DNA from: Leucobacter sp. OLIS6
GTDB taxonomy: Bacteria; Actinomycetota; Actinomycetes; Actinomycetales; Microbacteriaceae
Length of the DNA: 64,000 nucleotides
Assembly (NCBI RefSeq): GCF_002752355.1
Contig: NZ_MRAV01000015.1
Location: 1-64,000, forward strand
Direction: 5' to 3'
A program made the translations under genes and the position numbers. A model generated the notes under the pieces. The model saw only the letters and a list, made by a program, of their open reading frames with translations. It was not told the DNA's origin and made no database searches. This document shows positions 1-7,956 of the stretch, one piece after another (position 1 is the first letter of the stretch; every line of letters starts with the position of its first letter).

Positions 1-20
1 GTTCGGGCGCGCCTCCGGGG

Positions 21-668
21 TCAGTCGTCGAGTGCGTCCGCTTCGGGATCGAGCTTCGCGATGGGGGCGAGCTTGACCAGCAGCTTGCGCTCCCCCACCG
101 TGTCGAACACGACGTGCGCGATGCGCTTCGAACCGGCACCCGTGACGCCCGTGACCCGGCCCGCACCGTACTCGTCGTGCCGGATCCGATCGCCCGGAGC
201 CAGCTCGAGGTCGCCGTTGTCGCGGACCGATCCGACGATCGTGTTCGGGAATCCGCCGCCCGCGGCCTGCGCGGCCTTGGCCTGACGCTTGCGCTCGCGC
301 CACTGCTCGAGCGCCGACTGCATGTTGCCGCTCGCCGGTTCGGACACCGCGGCGGCACCCGATCCGCCGCGCCCGTAGCCGCCGCCTGCGCCGGATCCGA
401 ACGAGACCGAGGATTCGACGCCGCGTCCGGAGCCGCCCCGGTTCGGCCGGGCCCCCGAACGGGGTGCGTTCAGCGCGCGCGACTCGGTGCCGCCGCGGCC
501 CGTGACCTCGCCCGGCGACTGGCGCCAGTCGATGAGAGCCTCGGGGATCTCCTGGAGGAACCGAGAGGGCATCGCCACCTGCACGTCGCCGAACTGGGCA
601 CGGGTGCTGGCCAGGGTCAGGTAGAGCTGCTTGCGAGAGCATCCCCCTTCGACGAAAGACTGCGTCAT
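21..668 (-). pseudogene. pcrA: Truncated PcrA/UvrD-type helicase, C-terminal remnant
   Basis: The reading frame ends with TGA at 21-23 and the first usable ATG is at 666-668, giving about 215 residues. The sequence from SRKQLYLT onward matches the end of superfamily 1 helicase domain 2B (MPSRFLQEIPEALIDWRQ), followed by a long Gly/Arg/Ser-rich linker and the C-terminal Tudor-like segment with GDRIRHDEYGAGRVTGV. Full PcrA proteins have about 800 residues; Walker A, Walker B and all other helicase motifs are missing. Family-like sequence starts abruptly near 638, and the 10 or so residues before it look unrelated, so a deletion or rearrangement joint lies near 630-645. It is divergent from the next gene. 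Most likely a dead remnant, although the frame is intact and a small Tudor-like protein could still be made. Confidence 0.75.
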
Positions 669-785
669 CGGCGTGCGGCTCGCGGTGCCTTCGCCGAAAA
701 GGGGTTCCCTGGCGGGCGGCGCGGCAGCGGGCGGACCGGCGGGCCGGCGGACCGGCAGCGCGGCGGAGCGCATCGGGACGTATGG

Positions 786-795
786 TCGGTACCGA
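786..795. promoter_or_regulatory. 10-bp palindrome in the -35 region of the nitroreductase-like gene
   Basis: TCGGTACCGA is a perfect palindrome lying where the -35 box of the promoter ending at 813 should be. It could be an operator; nothing in the sequence names the regulator. Confidence 0.25.
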
Positions 796-807
796 ATGCG
801 TGCCGCA

Positions 808-813
808 TAGACT
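808..813 (+). promoter_or_regulatory. -10 box TAGACT, leaderless start
   Basis: TAGACT is followed by exactly 7 nt and then ATG at 821, so the transcript should begin at or next to the start codon. No Shine-Dalgarno is visible for this ATG. Confidence 0.6.
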
Positions 814-820
814 CGGCCGC

Positions 821-1906
821 ATGAGCGATTCGATGCTGAATCCGTGGCCGGCGATCCTGGAGGACGCCCGCAACTACCCGAGCCCGCACAACTCCCAGCC
901 CATCAAGGTGCGGCCGCACGCCGCGGTCGACGGCGGATCCGGCGCGGTGCTCCGTGCCACGGTCAGCTACGACCTCGACCTCGGACTCCCCGCCGAATCG
1001 TTCGGGATCCCATTCGGGCATGTCTGCGCCGGCGTCTTCCTCGAATCGCTCGCCGTCGTCGCGGCCGCCCACGGCTACGACGTGCGCGAGACCCTCGATC
1101 ATGCCGAGATGGACTTCGACAGCCCGGAGCGGCAGCACCGCATCGCCGAGATCGAGCTGGTGCCCCGCGATCCGGACGACCCGGGCGAGGCGGCGCGCGA
1201 TGCCGAGGCGCGGGCAGCCCTCGACCGGTTCCGCACCCGCCGCACCTCGCGGCGCCCCTACGACCGCCGGGCGGTGCCGGCCGAGGTGCGCGCTGCGGCC
1301 GCACGCATCTGCGCCGACGCCGGCTACGAGTTCCGCTCCACCGAGGACGCCGCGCTCGTGCGCCGGATCGTGCACGTCAACCAGGCCACCCTCTTCGACG
1401 ATCTCGAGAACGATGCCGTCTACGGCGAGATCATGCACTGGCTCCGCTTCTCGAAGCGCGAGGCCGCCGCGAAGGCCGACGGACTCTCGGCCGAGGCGAT
1501 GCTCATGCCCGGCCCGATCCTGCGCTACGCGATGGCGCACCGCGGGCTGTGGCGCGCACCGGTCATCGGCGCGCTGATCCGCAGCGTGTACCTGCGCACC
1601 ATGCGCGGCGTGCACCAGCTCGGCTGGATCGAGGGGCCCTTCGGCGGCCCCTCCGACTACATCGAGGCCGGGCGCACGTTCATGCGGGTCTGGCTCGAAC
1701 TGCACCGCCACGGCGTCGTGCTGCACCCCTTCGGCACCGTCATCACGAACCCGCGCTCGCACGCGCTGTTCGCCGAGGCGGTCCGGGCGGACGAGGCGGG
1801 GGAGCGGCTGGCCTGGATGCTGTTCCGCTTCGGCTACAGCGAGACCCCGCCGCTCGCGCACCGCCGGCCGGCCGCCGCCATGACCCTGGAAGGGGCACCC
1901 GCATGA
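821..1906 (+). CDS. Nitroreductase-like flavoprotein (Acg-type family)
   Basis: The 361-residue protein resembles the divergent Acg branch of the nitroreductase/FMN-reductase superfamily. The segment SPHNSQP near residues 18-24 corresponds to the N-terminal flavin-binding turn. RTSRRPYDRRAVP near the middle and GLE/GVVLHPFGT-like sequence near the end are also typical. No signal peptide is seen, so it is probably cytoplasmic. I chose ATG 821 over the in-frame start at 782 because TAGACT lies 7 nt upstream. Its TGA overlaps the ATG of the next gene (ATGA), so the two are very likely cotranscribed and translationally coupled. Substrate and reaction are unknown. Acg proteins can bind flavin without turning over nitro compounds, so enzymatic activity is not assured. 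Confidence 0.72.
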   Translation: MSDSMLNPWPAILEDARNYPSPHNSQPIKVRPHAAVDGGSGAVLRATVSYDLDLGLPAESFGIPFGHVCAGVFLESLAVVAAAHGYDVRETLDHAEMDFDSPERQHRIAEIELVPRDPDDPGEAARDAEARAALDRFRTRRTSRRPYDRRAVPAEVRAAAARICADAGYEFRSTEDAALVRRIVHVNQATLFDDLENDAVYGEIMHWLRFSKREAAAKADGLSAEAMLMPGPILRYAMAHRGLWRAPVIGALIRSVYLRTMRGVHQLGWIEGPFGGPSDYIEAGRTFMRVWLELHRHGVVLHPFGTVITNPRSHALFAEAVRADEAGERLAWMLFRFGYSETPPLAHRRPAAAMTLEGAPA

Positions 1907-3477
1907 AACGCGCAGCCGTCTTCACCTTCGTCTGGATCCAGGACCGCCTGGTCCGCATGTTCATGCCGCGCGTGAACACCCACAAGATCCTGCTCGCACC
2001 GGGGATCGAGCCGCTGCGCTGGACCCTGGGCCGCTGGCGGGCCTGGCGCACCTTCGAGCGCACGGCGAAGCGGGTGCCCGCCTACCGGGCGTTCCTTGGC
2101 GAACGGGGGTTCCCGACGCGGCTGCGCACCCGCGGTGGGATCGCGGCCGCGCTGCGGACGATCCCCGAGATGGACAAGGACAGCTACATCAAGCGCTGGT
2201 CGATCCCCGAGCGCTGCGTCGACGGCCGGATCCCGCGCCGCGGCGTGGTGGTCGACGAGTCGAGCGGCAGCTCGGGCACGCCGACGAGCTGGGTGCGCGG
2301 GCCGCGCGAGCGGATCGCGACGCGGCAGCTGCTGCAGCTCGGTTTCTCGAACACCGAGAGCAGCATGACGAAGCCGCCGTTCGTGCTCAACGCGTTCTCG
2401 CTCGGCGCGTGGGCGACCGGCATGAACGTGACCACCTCGCTCACCGACGTGACCATGATCAAGTCGATCGGGCCGGACGCGACGAAGATCATCGCCACGA
2501 TGCGCGAGTTCGGCACCGGCTTCACCTACGTGATCCTCAGCTACCCGCCGTTCCTCAAGGCGCTGTTCGACGACGACCGCCTCGACTGGTCGCAGTACGA
2601 CATCGTCGCGGCCTTCGGCGGCGAGGGCATCAGCGAGAGCATGCGCGACCACATCCTGCGCACGGCGCACGCGGCCTACGGCAGTTACGGGGCGAGCGAC
2701 CTCGAGATCAACCTGGCGATCGAGACCGACCTCACCGTCGACCTGAGGAGGGCCCTGGTCGAGCACCCCGAGCTGGCGCACCGCATCAGCAAGCGCCACG
2801 AGTACGGCGTGCTGCCCATGATCTTCCAGTTCAACCCGTTCAACTACCAGATCGAGACCAACGCGGCGGGCGAGCTGCTCGTCACGATCGCGCGCGCCGA
2901 GAACCTGAACCCGCGCATCCGGTACAACATCCACGACCGCGGGCACGTGCTGCGGCTGCGTGAACTGGAGCCCGTGCTCGAGGAGCTCGGACTGCAGCAC
3001 CTGAAGCAGCGCCAGATGCTCGACCTGCCGCTGCTGTTCCACTACGGGCGCAGCGACCTCTCGGTCGATTTCAACGGCGCCGTGATCGGGCCGGATTCGC
3101 TGCGCGACGTGATCAACGCCGACCCGGTGCTGCTGCACGCGATCGAGAACCACCGGCTCATCTCGTTCGAGGACGCGAACGGCGATCGGCAGCTGCATCT
3201 CGCCCTGCAGCTCACCGCCGACGCGGATCGGGACGCGCTCGACGAGGACGCGCTCGCCGCCGGGATCTTCGCCGAACTGCGGCGCGGCAACGGCGACTTC
3301 CACAATGCGATCCTCACCTCGGCCGATGCGATGCTGCCGACGCTCGCCTTCTATCCGTTCCGGACCGGACCGTTCGCGGGGGACGGCACGAAGCTGAAGA
3401 ACGAGTACGTGGCGCACCTGGACTCGGATCAGGCTGCGGCCGCGGCGCTCGAACTCCACCGGATCGCGGTGCGCTGA
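1903..3477 (+). CDS. CapK/PaaK-like adenylate-forming ligase
   Basis: A 524-residue member of the ANL superfamily related to phenylacetate-CoA ligase and CapK-like proteins. The Ser/Gly-rich ATP phosphate loop ESSGSSGTPTSW is at residues 119-130. A later YGSYGASDLE matches the adenylate-binding A5 region, and YNIHDRG corresponds to the ribose-binding aspartate motif. The N-terminal 40 residues are basic and hydrophobic but not a clear signal peptide. It would activate a carboxylic acid as an acyl-adenylate; the acceptor could be CoA, an amine or a carrier, and no carrier gene is adjacent. The ATG overlaps the stop of the nitroreductase-like gene, which makes a functional pair likely. The substrate cannot be read from the sequence. 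Confidence 0.78.
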   Translation: MKRAAVFTFVWIQDRLVRMFMPRVNTHKILLAPGIEPLRWTLGRWRAWRTFERTAKRVPAYRAFLGERGFPTRLRTRGGIAAALRTIPEMDKDSYIKRWSIPERCVDGRIPRRGVVVDESSGSSGTPTSWVRGPRERIATRQLLQLGFSNTESSMTKPPFVLNAFSLGAWATGMNVTTSLTDVTMIKSIGPDATKIIATMREFGTGFTYVILSYPPFLKALFDDDRLDWSQYDIVAAFGGEGISESMRDHILRTAHAAYGSYGASDLEINLAIETDLTVDLRRALVEHPELAHRISKRHEYGVLPMIFQFNPFNYQIETNAAGELLVTIARAENLNPRIRYNIHDRGHVLRLRELEPVLEELGLQHLKQRQMLDLPLLFHYGRSDLSVDFNGAVIGPDSLRDVINADPVLLHAIENHRLISFEDANGDRQLHLALQLTADADRDALDEDALAAGIFAELRRGNGDFHNAILTSADAMLPTLAFYPFRTGPFAGDGTKLKNEYVAHLDSDQAAAAALELHRIAVR

Positions 3478-3561
3478 GCGGGTCTGGAACGGGCCGTGCG
3501 CCGGGGCCGGTCCCGAGCCCCGGACGGCTGTCGTGGTCGCGGGACGGACAGGCTGCGGTGG

Positions 3562-3599
3562 TAGACTCGGGCACTGGTCGACTTATCTCGACATCGAGA
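3562..3599 (+). promoter_or_regulatory. sucC promoter -10 and downstream dyad
   Basis: A -10 box TAGACT lies at 3562-3567. Downstream, TCTCGA-CA-TCGAGA (3586-3599) is a perfect inverted repeat with 6-bp arms, immediately followed by an A plus T-run at 3601-3606. Its position inside the leader fits a repressor site or a short attenuator-like hairpin upstream of sucCD. Confidence 0.5.
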
Positions 3600-3648
3600 C
3601 ATTTTTCTGCCTCGGACCCCCAATACTCCTAGCATGTAAGGACAGTAC

Positions 3649-4815
3649 GTGGATCTGTACGAGTACCAGGCACGAGATCTCTTCGAACGATACGGGGTGC
3701 CGGTGCTCCCCGGGATCGTCGCGGACACTCCCGAGGAGGTGCGCGCGGCAGCCGAGAAGATCGGCGGCGTGGTGGTCGTCAAGGCCCAGGTGAAGGTCGG
3801 CGGGCGCGGCAAGGCCGGCGGAGTCAAGGTCGCGAAGACCCCCGATGAGGCGTTCGAGGCCGCGCAGGCGATCCTCGGCCTCGACATCAAGGGCCACACG
3901 GTCAACCGGGTCATGGTCGCCGCGGGTGCAGACATCAAGCAGGAGTTCTACTTCTCCGTGCTGCTCGATCGTGCGAACCGCTCCTGCCTCTCGCTGTGCT
4001 CCGTCGAGGGCGGCATGGAGATCGAGGTGCTCGCCGTCGAGAAGCCCGAGGCGCTCGCGCGGATCGAGATCGACCCGATCGCGGGCATCGACGCGGCCAA
4101 GGCCGAGGAGATCGCGCGCGCAGCGAAGTTCCCCGAGGAGCTCGTGGGCAAGGTCGTCCCCGTGTTCCAGAAGCTCTACGAGGTCTATGCGGGCGAGGAC
4201 GCGACCCTGGTCGAGGTGAACCCGCTCGTGCTGACCGGCGCCGGCGACATCGTCGCGCTCGACGGCAAGGTGTCGCTCGACGCCAACGCCGACTTCCGCC
4301 AGCCCGGTCACGCCGAGCTCGAGGACAAGGCCGCGGAGGACCCGCTGGAGGCCAAGGCCAAGGCGCAGGATCTCAACTACGTGAAGCTCGACGGCGAGGT
4401 CGGCGTGATCGGCAACGGCGCGGGCCTCGTCATGTCGACGCTCGACGTCGTCGCCTACGCGGGCGAGAAGCACGGCAACGTGAAGCCCGCCAACTTCCTC
4501 GACATCGGCGGCGGTGCCTCGGCCGAGGTCATGGCCGCGGGCCTCGACGTGATCCTCGGCGATCCGCAGGTCAAGTCGGTGTTCGTCAACGTGTTCGGTG
4601 GCATCACCGCATGCGACGCGGTGGCCAACGGCATCGTCGGCGCGCTCGCCAAGCTCGGCGACGCCGCGAACAAGCCGCTCGTCGTGCGCCTCGACGGCAA
4701 CAACGTCGAAGAGGGCCGCGCGATCCTGAACGAGGCCGCGCACCCGCTCGTGACCCAGGCCGCCACCATGGACGAGGGCGCCGACAAGGCCGCCGAGCTG
4801 GCCAACGCCCGCTGA
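3649..4815 (+). CDS. sucC: Succinate-CoA ligase (ADP-forming) beta subunit
   Basis: The 388-residue protein begins [21 protein letters not shown], the standard opening of SucC. It has an N-terminal ATP-grasp domain (about residues 1-235) and a C-terminal ligase domain (about 240-385) with the conserved [13 protein letters not shown] segment. With SucD it interconverts succinyl-CoA and succinate with nucleotide phosphorylation in the TCA cycle. The start is GTG 3649, preceded by TAAGGA at 3637-3642 at good spacing. Length is normal for the family. sucD follows after 33 bp with its own ribosome site, and both end at one strong terminator, so this is a two-gene operon. Confidence 0.97.
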   Translation: MDLYEYQARDLFERYGVPVLPGIVADTPEEVRAAAEKIGGVVVVKAQVKVGGRGKAGGVKVAKTPDEAFEAAQAILGLDIKGHTVNRVMVAAGADIKQEFYFSVLLDRANRSCLSLCSVEGGMEIEVLAVEKPEALARIEIDPIAGIDAAKAEEIARAAKFPEELVGKVVPVFQKLYEVYAGEDATLVEVNPLVLTGAGDIVALDGKVSLDANADFRQPGHAELEDKAAEDPLEAKAKAQDLNYVKLDGEVGVIGNGAGLVMSTLDVVAYAGEKHGNVKPANFLDIGGGASAEVMAAGLDVILGDPQVKSVFVNVFGGITACDAVANGIVGALAKLGDAANKPLVVRLDGNNVEEGRAILNEAAHPLVTQAATMDEGADKAAELANAR

Positions 4816-4848
4816 ACCGACGACGAGACTGACGAAAGAAGCAACAGA

Positions 4849-5751
4849 ATGTCGATCTTCCTGAACAAGGATTCCAAGGTCATCGTCCAGGGCATCACCG
4901 GCGGCGAGGGCACCAAGCACACCGCGCGCATGCTCGCGGCGGGCACGCAGATCGTGGGTGGCGTGAACGCCCGCAAGGCCGGCACCACCGTGTCGCACAC
5001 CGACGCCGCCGGCAACGCCGTCGAGCTCCCCGTGTTCGCCTCGGTCGCCGAGGCCATGGCCGCGACCGGCGCCGACGTCTCGGTCGCCTTCGTCCCTCCG
5101 GCCTTCACCAAGGACGCGGCCGTCGAGGCCATCGACGCGGGCATCGGCCTGCTCGTCATCATCACCGAGGGCGTTCCGGTCAAGGACTCCGCCGAGCTCT
5201 GGGCGCACGCCAAGGCGACCGGCAACAAGACCCGGATCATCGGGCCGAACTGCCCCGGCATCATCACCCCGGGCGAGGCGCTCGCGGGCATCACCCCCGC
5301 GACGATCACGGGCAAGGGCCCGATCGGTCTCGTCTCGAAGTCGGGCACCCTGACCTACCAGATGATGTACGAGCTGCGCGATCTCGGCTTCTCGACCGCC
5401 ATCGGCATCGGCGGCGACCCGATCATCGGCACGACGCACATCGACGCGCTCGCCGCGTTCGAGGCCGACCCCGAGACGAAGGCGATCGTCATGATCGGCG
5501 AGATCGGCGGCGACGCCGAGGAGCGTGCTGCCGAGTACATCAAGGCGAACGTGACGAAGCCGGTCGTCGGCTACGTCGCGGGATTCACCGCGCCCGAGGG
5601 CAAGACCATGGGCCACGCCGGCGCCATCGTGTCGGGCTCGGCGGGCACCGCGCAGGCGAAGAAGGAGGCCCTCGAGGCCGCGGGCGTCAAGGTCGGCAAG
5701 ACGCCGACCGAGGCTGCCGAGCTGCTGCGCGCGGCGTACAACGCGCTCTGA
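4849..5751 (+). CDS. sucD: Succinate-CoA ligase alpha subunit
   Basis: A 300-residue SucD of normal length. The N-terminal CoA-binding Rossmann domain holds [13 protein letters not shown] (residues 13-25), and the catalytic phosphohistidine sits in [10 protein letters not shown] (His256). It forms the heterotetrameric ligase with SucC encoded immediately upstream. AAAGAAG before the ATG gives an acceptable ribosome site. The gene ends 15 bp before a 42-bp palindromic terminator. Confidence 0.97.
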   Translation: MSIFLNKDSKVIVQGITGGEGTKHTARMLAAGTQIVGGVNARKAGTTVSHTDAAGNAVELPVFASVAEAMAATGADVSVAFVPPAFTKDAAVEAIDAGIGLLVIITEGVPVKDSAELWAHAKATGNKTRIIGPNCPGIITPGEALAGITPATITGKGPIGLVSKSGTLTYQMMYELRDLGFSTAIGIGGDPIIGTTHIDALAAFEADPETKAIVMIGEIGGDAEERAAEYIKANVTKPVVGYVAGFTAPEGKTMGHAGAIVSGSAGTAQAKKEALEAAGVKVGKTPTEAAELLRAAYNAL

Positions 5752-5766
5752 TCCGAGAGATCCCCG

Positions 5767-5808
5767 CGCAGAGGGGGTGGGCACCGATCGGTGCCCACCC
5801 CCTCTGCG
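5767..5808. terminator. Rho-independent terminator after sucCD
   Basis: A perfect 42-bp palindrome centred on GATC at 5786-5789 (arms of 19 bp around the loop), followed by TTT. It lies between the convergent sucD and TetR genes and can serve both strands. Confidence 0.9.
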
Positions 5809-5818
5809 TTTCTGCGAT

Positions 5819-6427
5819 TCAGGTCGCGTCGCCCGGAGCGGGATCCTGCGCGGACGCGGGTGCCGGTTCCAGCAGCGCGATGAACCGGCGGAGATCGGCG
5901 GCCATGTCGATATCGCGGTCGATCAGCCACGCGGTCTGCAGGCCGTCGGCGAGAGCGTGCACCGAGCGGATGATCCATGCCGGGTCGAGGTCGCCGCGGA
6001 TCCGTCCGGCGCGCTGAGCGGCCTCCAGCTCGGCGATCGCGTATCCCTCGAGCCGGGCGGTGCGGTGGGCGAAGAACGCGCGCGCCGGGTGGTCGGGATC
6101 CGCGGCCTCGGCTGCGAGCTGCGCGTAGAGCTGCACGAGCCCGGGCACTGCGGTGTTGCGGCCGACGATCTCGAGCAGACCCTCGACGATGTCCTCGCTG
6201 GTGACGCGGTCTTCGTCGCGGGCGTCGCGGGCGGCCAGGATCGCGACGAAGAGCTCCTCTTTGCTGCCGAAGTAGTGCAGCAGCCCGGCGGGGCTCAGCT
6301 CGACCGCGTCGGCGATCTCGCGCACGGATGCCTTGCGATACCCGTGCTCGGCGACGACCCGGAGGGCGGCGTCGAGGATCTCCTCGCGCTTGGCGAGCCC
6401 CTTCGCGTACGCACCTCGACGAGCCAT
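5819..6427 (-). CDS. TetR-family transcriptional regulator
   Basis: A 202-residue repressor. The N-terminal helix-turn-helix is clear (residues about 14-58: ILDAALRVVAEHGYRKASVREIADAVELSPAGLLHYFGSKEELF, quoted in part), and the C-terminal ligand domain is alpha-helical. It is divergent from the MFS-esterase-glucosidase genes, so it probably controls them and perhaps itself. A TAGCCT -10 box 6 nt before the ATG suggests a leaderless transcript. A pair of similar 14-nt sites in the 175-bp divergent region may be its operators. The inducer is unknown; a phenolic glycoside or its aglycone would fit the context. Confidence 0.88.
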   Translation of the reverse strand: MARRGAYAKGLAKREEILDAALRVVAEHGYRKASVREIADAVELSPAGLLHYFGSKEELFVAILAARDARDEDRVTSEDIVEGLLEIVGRNTAVPGLVQLYAQLAAEAADPDHPARAFFAHRTARLEGYAIAELEAAQRAGRIRGDLDPAWIIRSVHALADGLQTAWLIDRDIDMAADLRRFIALLEPAPASAQDPAPGDAT

Positions 6428-6433
6428 GGGTTC

Positions 6434-6439
6434 AGGCTA
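6434..6439 (-). promoter_or_regulatory. -10 box TAGCCT, leaderless TetR start
   Basis: On the minus strand TAGCCT is followed by 6 nt and ATG 6427, matching the leaderless spacing seen at several other genes here. Confidence 0.5.
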
Positions 6440-6469
6440 GCGGACGCGCGGGCATCGGATCACGAAAAC

Positions 6470-6564
6470 CGATCGATGTTCGGAAATTGTGCGCAGCGCT
6501 CTTGCGCGGCCGGCGCGGAGGTGACAAAGTGGTCGCCGAATCCTCAAATGCGAACGATGTTTGG
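6470..6564. promoter_or_regulatory. Two candidate TetR operator sites (direct repeat)
   Basis: CGATCGATGTTCGG (6470-6483) and CGAACGATGTTTGG (6551-6564) match at 12 of 14 positions and are 81 bp apart in the divergent TetR/MFS region. Each shows partial dyad symmetry (CRANC...GNTYG). Position and symmetry fit a TetR-type operator pair. Confidence 0.42.
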
Positions 6565-6602
6565 TTTTGGATTCCCCTTCGACCCGCTCAACGAGGAGCA
6601 CC

Positions 6603-7910
6603 ATGACCATGCCACCCACGGATCCGGCCACCGGCATCGCGCCGACCGGCACCATCACGACCGTGCCACCGGGCTCGGGAGAACCCGCGGCCAGCCCGCC
6701 CGCGAACCGGCTGCTGCTGCCGAGCCTGCTCGCGTCCTCACTGACCCTCTTCGCCACCTACGGCGGACTCATCGCGATCCTGCTGCCCACCCAGATCGCG
6801 CTGCTCGACGAACGGAACAAGGTGGCGAACCTCGCCGTCGTGACCACCGTATCGTTCGTCTTCACCCTGTTCGCCCAGCCGATCGCGGGCGCGCTCAGCG
6901 ACCGCACCCGCTCGCGCTACGGCCGACGCATCCCGTGGATGGTGCTCGGCGCGCTGGTCGGCGGCGTGCTGCTGCTCGGGCTCGGGTCGCTGACGGACCT
7001 CTTCTGGATCACGGTGTTCTGGGTCGTGATCCAGGTCGCGCTCAACTTCCTGCAGGCTCCGCTGACCACGATCACCGCCGACCGTTTCCCGCGCTCCCAG
7101 CGCGGCGGCGCGAGCGCCATGATCGGACTGGGCACCCAGCTGGGCATGACCGTCGGCGTGATGCTCGCCGGAGCGCTCGGCAGCCGGGTCGGCATCGGCT
7201 ACGCCGTCTTCGGCGTCGCGGTGATCGTCGTGACGGTGCTCTTCGCGCTGCTCAACCGGGACTGGTCGTCGAAGGACGCGGCGGTGGAACCGTTCCGCTG
7301 GGGAGCGTTCTTCCGCGGATTCTGGATCGATCCGCGCAGGCACCCGGACTTCGCCTGGGCGTTCGCCGCCCGGTTCCTGCTGATCCTCGGCTACTTCGTC
7401 GTCTCGGCGTACCAGCTCTACATCCTCACCGACTACATCGGGCTGTCGTTGAGCGATGCCCAGGGCGCGGTGGTGACGCTCACCCTCGTCGCCTTCGTCC
7501 CCACGCTGATCGCGATCGCGCTCTCCGGCTGGTGGAGCGACCGCGTCGGGCGCCGCAAGCCCTTCATCTACGTCGCCACCGTGTTCATGGTGATCGGGCT
7601 GGCGATGCCCCTGCTGATGCCGAACCTCACCGGCATGATCCTCATGAGCGTGATCAACGGCATCGGGTTCGGACTCTACATGTCGGTCGACGCAGCGCTG
7701 ATGACCGAGGTGCTGCCGAGCGAGGGAACCTCCGCGGGCAAAGACCTCGGGATCCTCAACGTCGCGACGAACATCCCGCAGGCCCTGAGCCCGTCGATCG
7801 CCGCCCTGATCATCGGAACGTTCGGCGGCTACCCCGTGCTCTTCGTCTTCGGGATCGTGTTCGCGATCCTCGCGGCGATCGCCACCGCCCCGATCCGCAG
7901 CGTCAAGTAG
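6603..7910 (+). CDS. MFS transporter, probable sugar or glycoside uptake
   Basis: A 435-residue major facilitator protein with about 12 hydrophobic segments. The loop after helix 2 carries GALSDRTRSRYGRRIPW, matching the MFS G-x-x-x-D-R-x-G-R-R signature, and a second copy, GWWSDRVGRRKP, follows in the C-terminal half. ATG 6603 is preferred to the in-frame start at 6561 because GAGGAG lies 4 nt upstream of ACC-ATG, and the first 30 residues are Pro/Thr-rich. The next gene, for a carboxylesterase, follows after 46 bp, and a GH3 beta-glucosidase follows that. The transporter therefore probably imports a glucoside or ester-modified glucoside. Substrate specificity is inferred from neighbours only. 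Confidence 0.85.
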   Translation: MTMPPTDPATGIAPTGTITTVPPGSGEPAASPPANRLLLPSLLASSLTLFATYGGLIAILLPTQIALLDERNKVANLAVVTTVSFVFTLFAQPIAGALSDRTRSRYGRRIPWMVLGALVGGVLLLGLGSLTDLFWITVFWVVIQVALNFLQAPLTTITADRFPRSQRGGASAMIGLGTQLGMTVGVMLAGALGSRVGIGYAVFGVAVIVVTVLFALLNRDWSSKDAAVEPFRWGAFFRGFWIDPRRHPDFAWAFAARFLLILGYFVVSAYQLYILTDYIGLSLSDAQGAVVTLTLVAFVPTLIAIALSGWWSDRVGRRKPFIYVATVFMVIGLAMPLLMPNLTGMILMSVINGIGFGLYMSVDAALMTEVLPSEGTSAGKDLGILNVATNIPQALSPSIAALIIGTFGGYPVLFVFGIVFAILAAIATAPIRSVK

Positions 7911-7956
7911 CGTGAGCCGCACAGGACGCCTGCCGACCCCACCGGAAGGAACCCGA

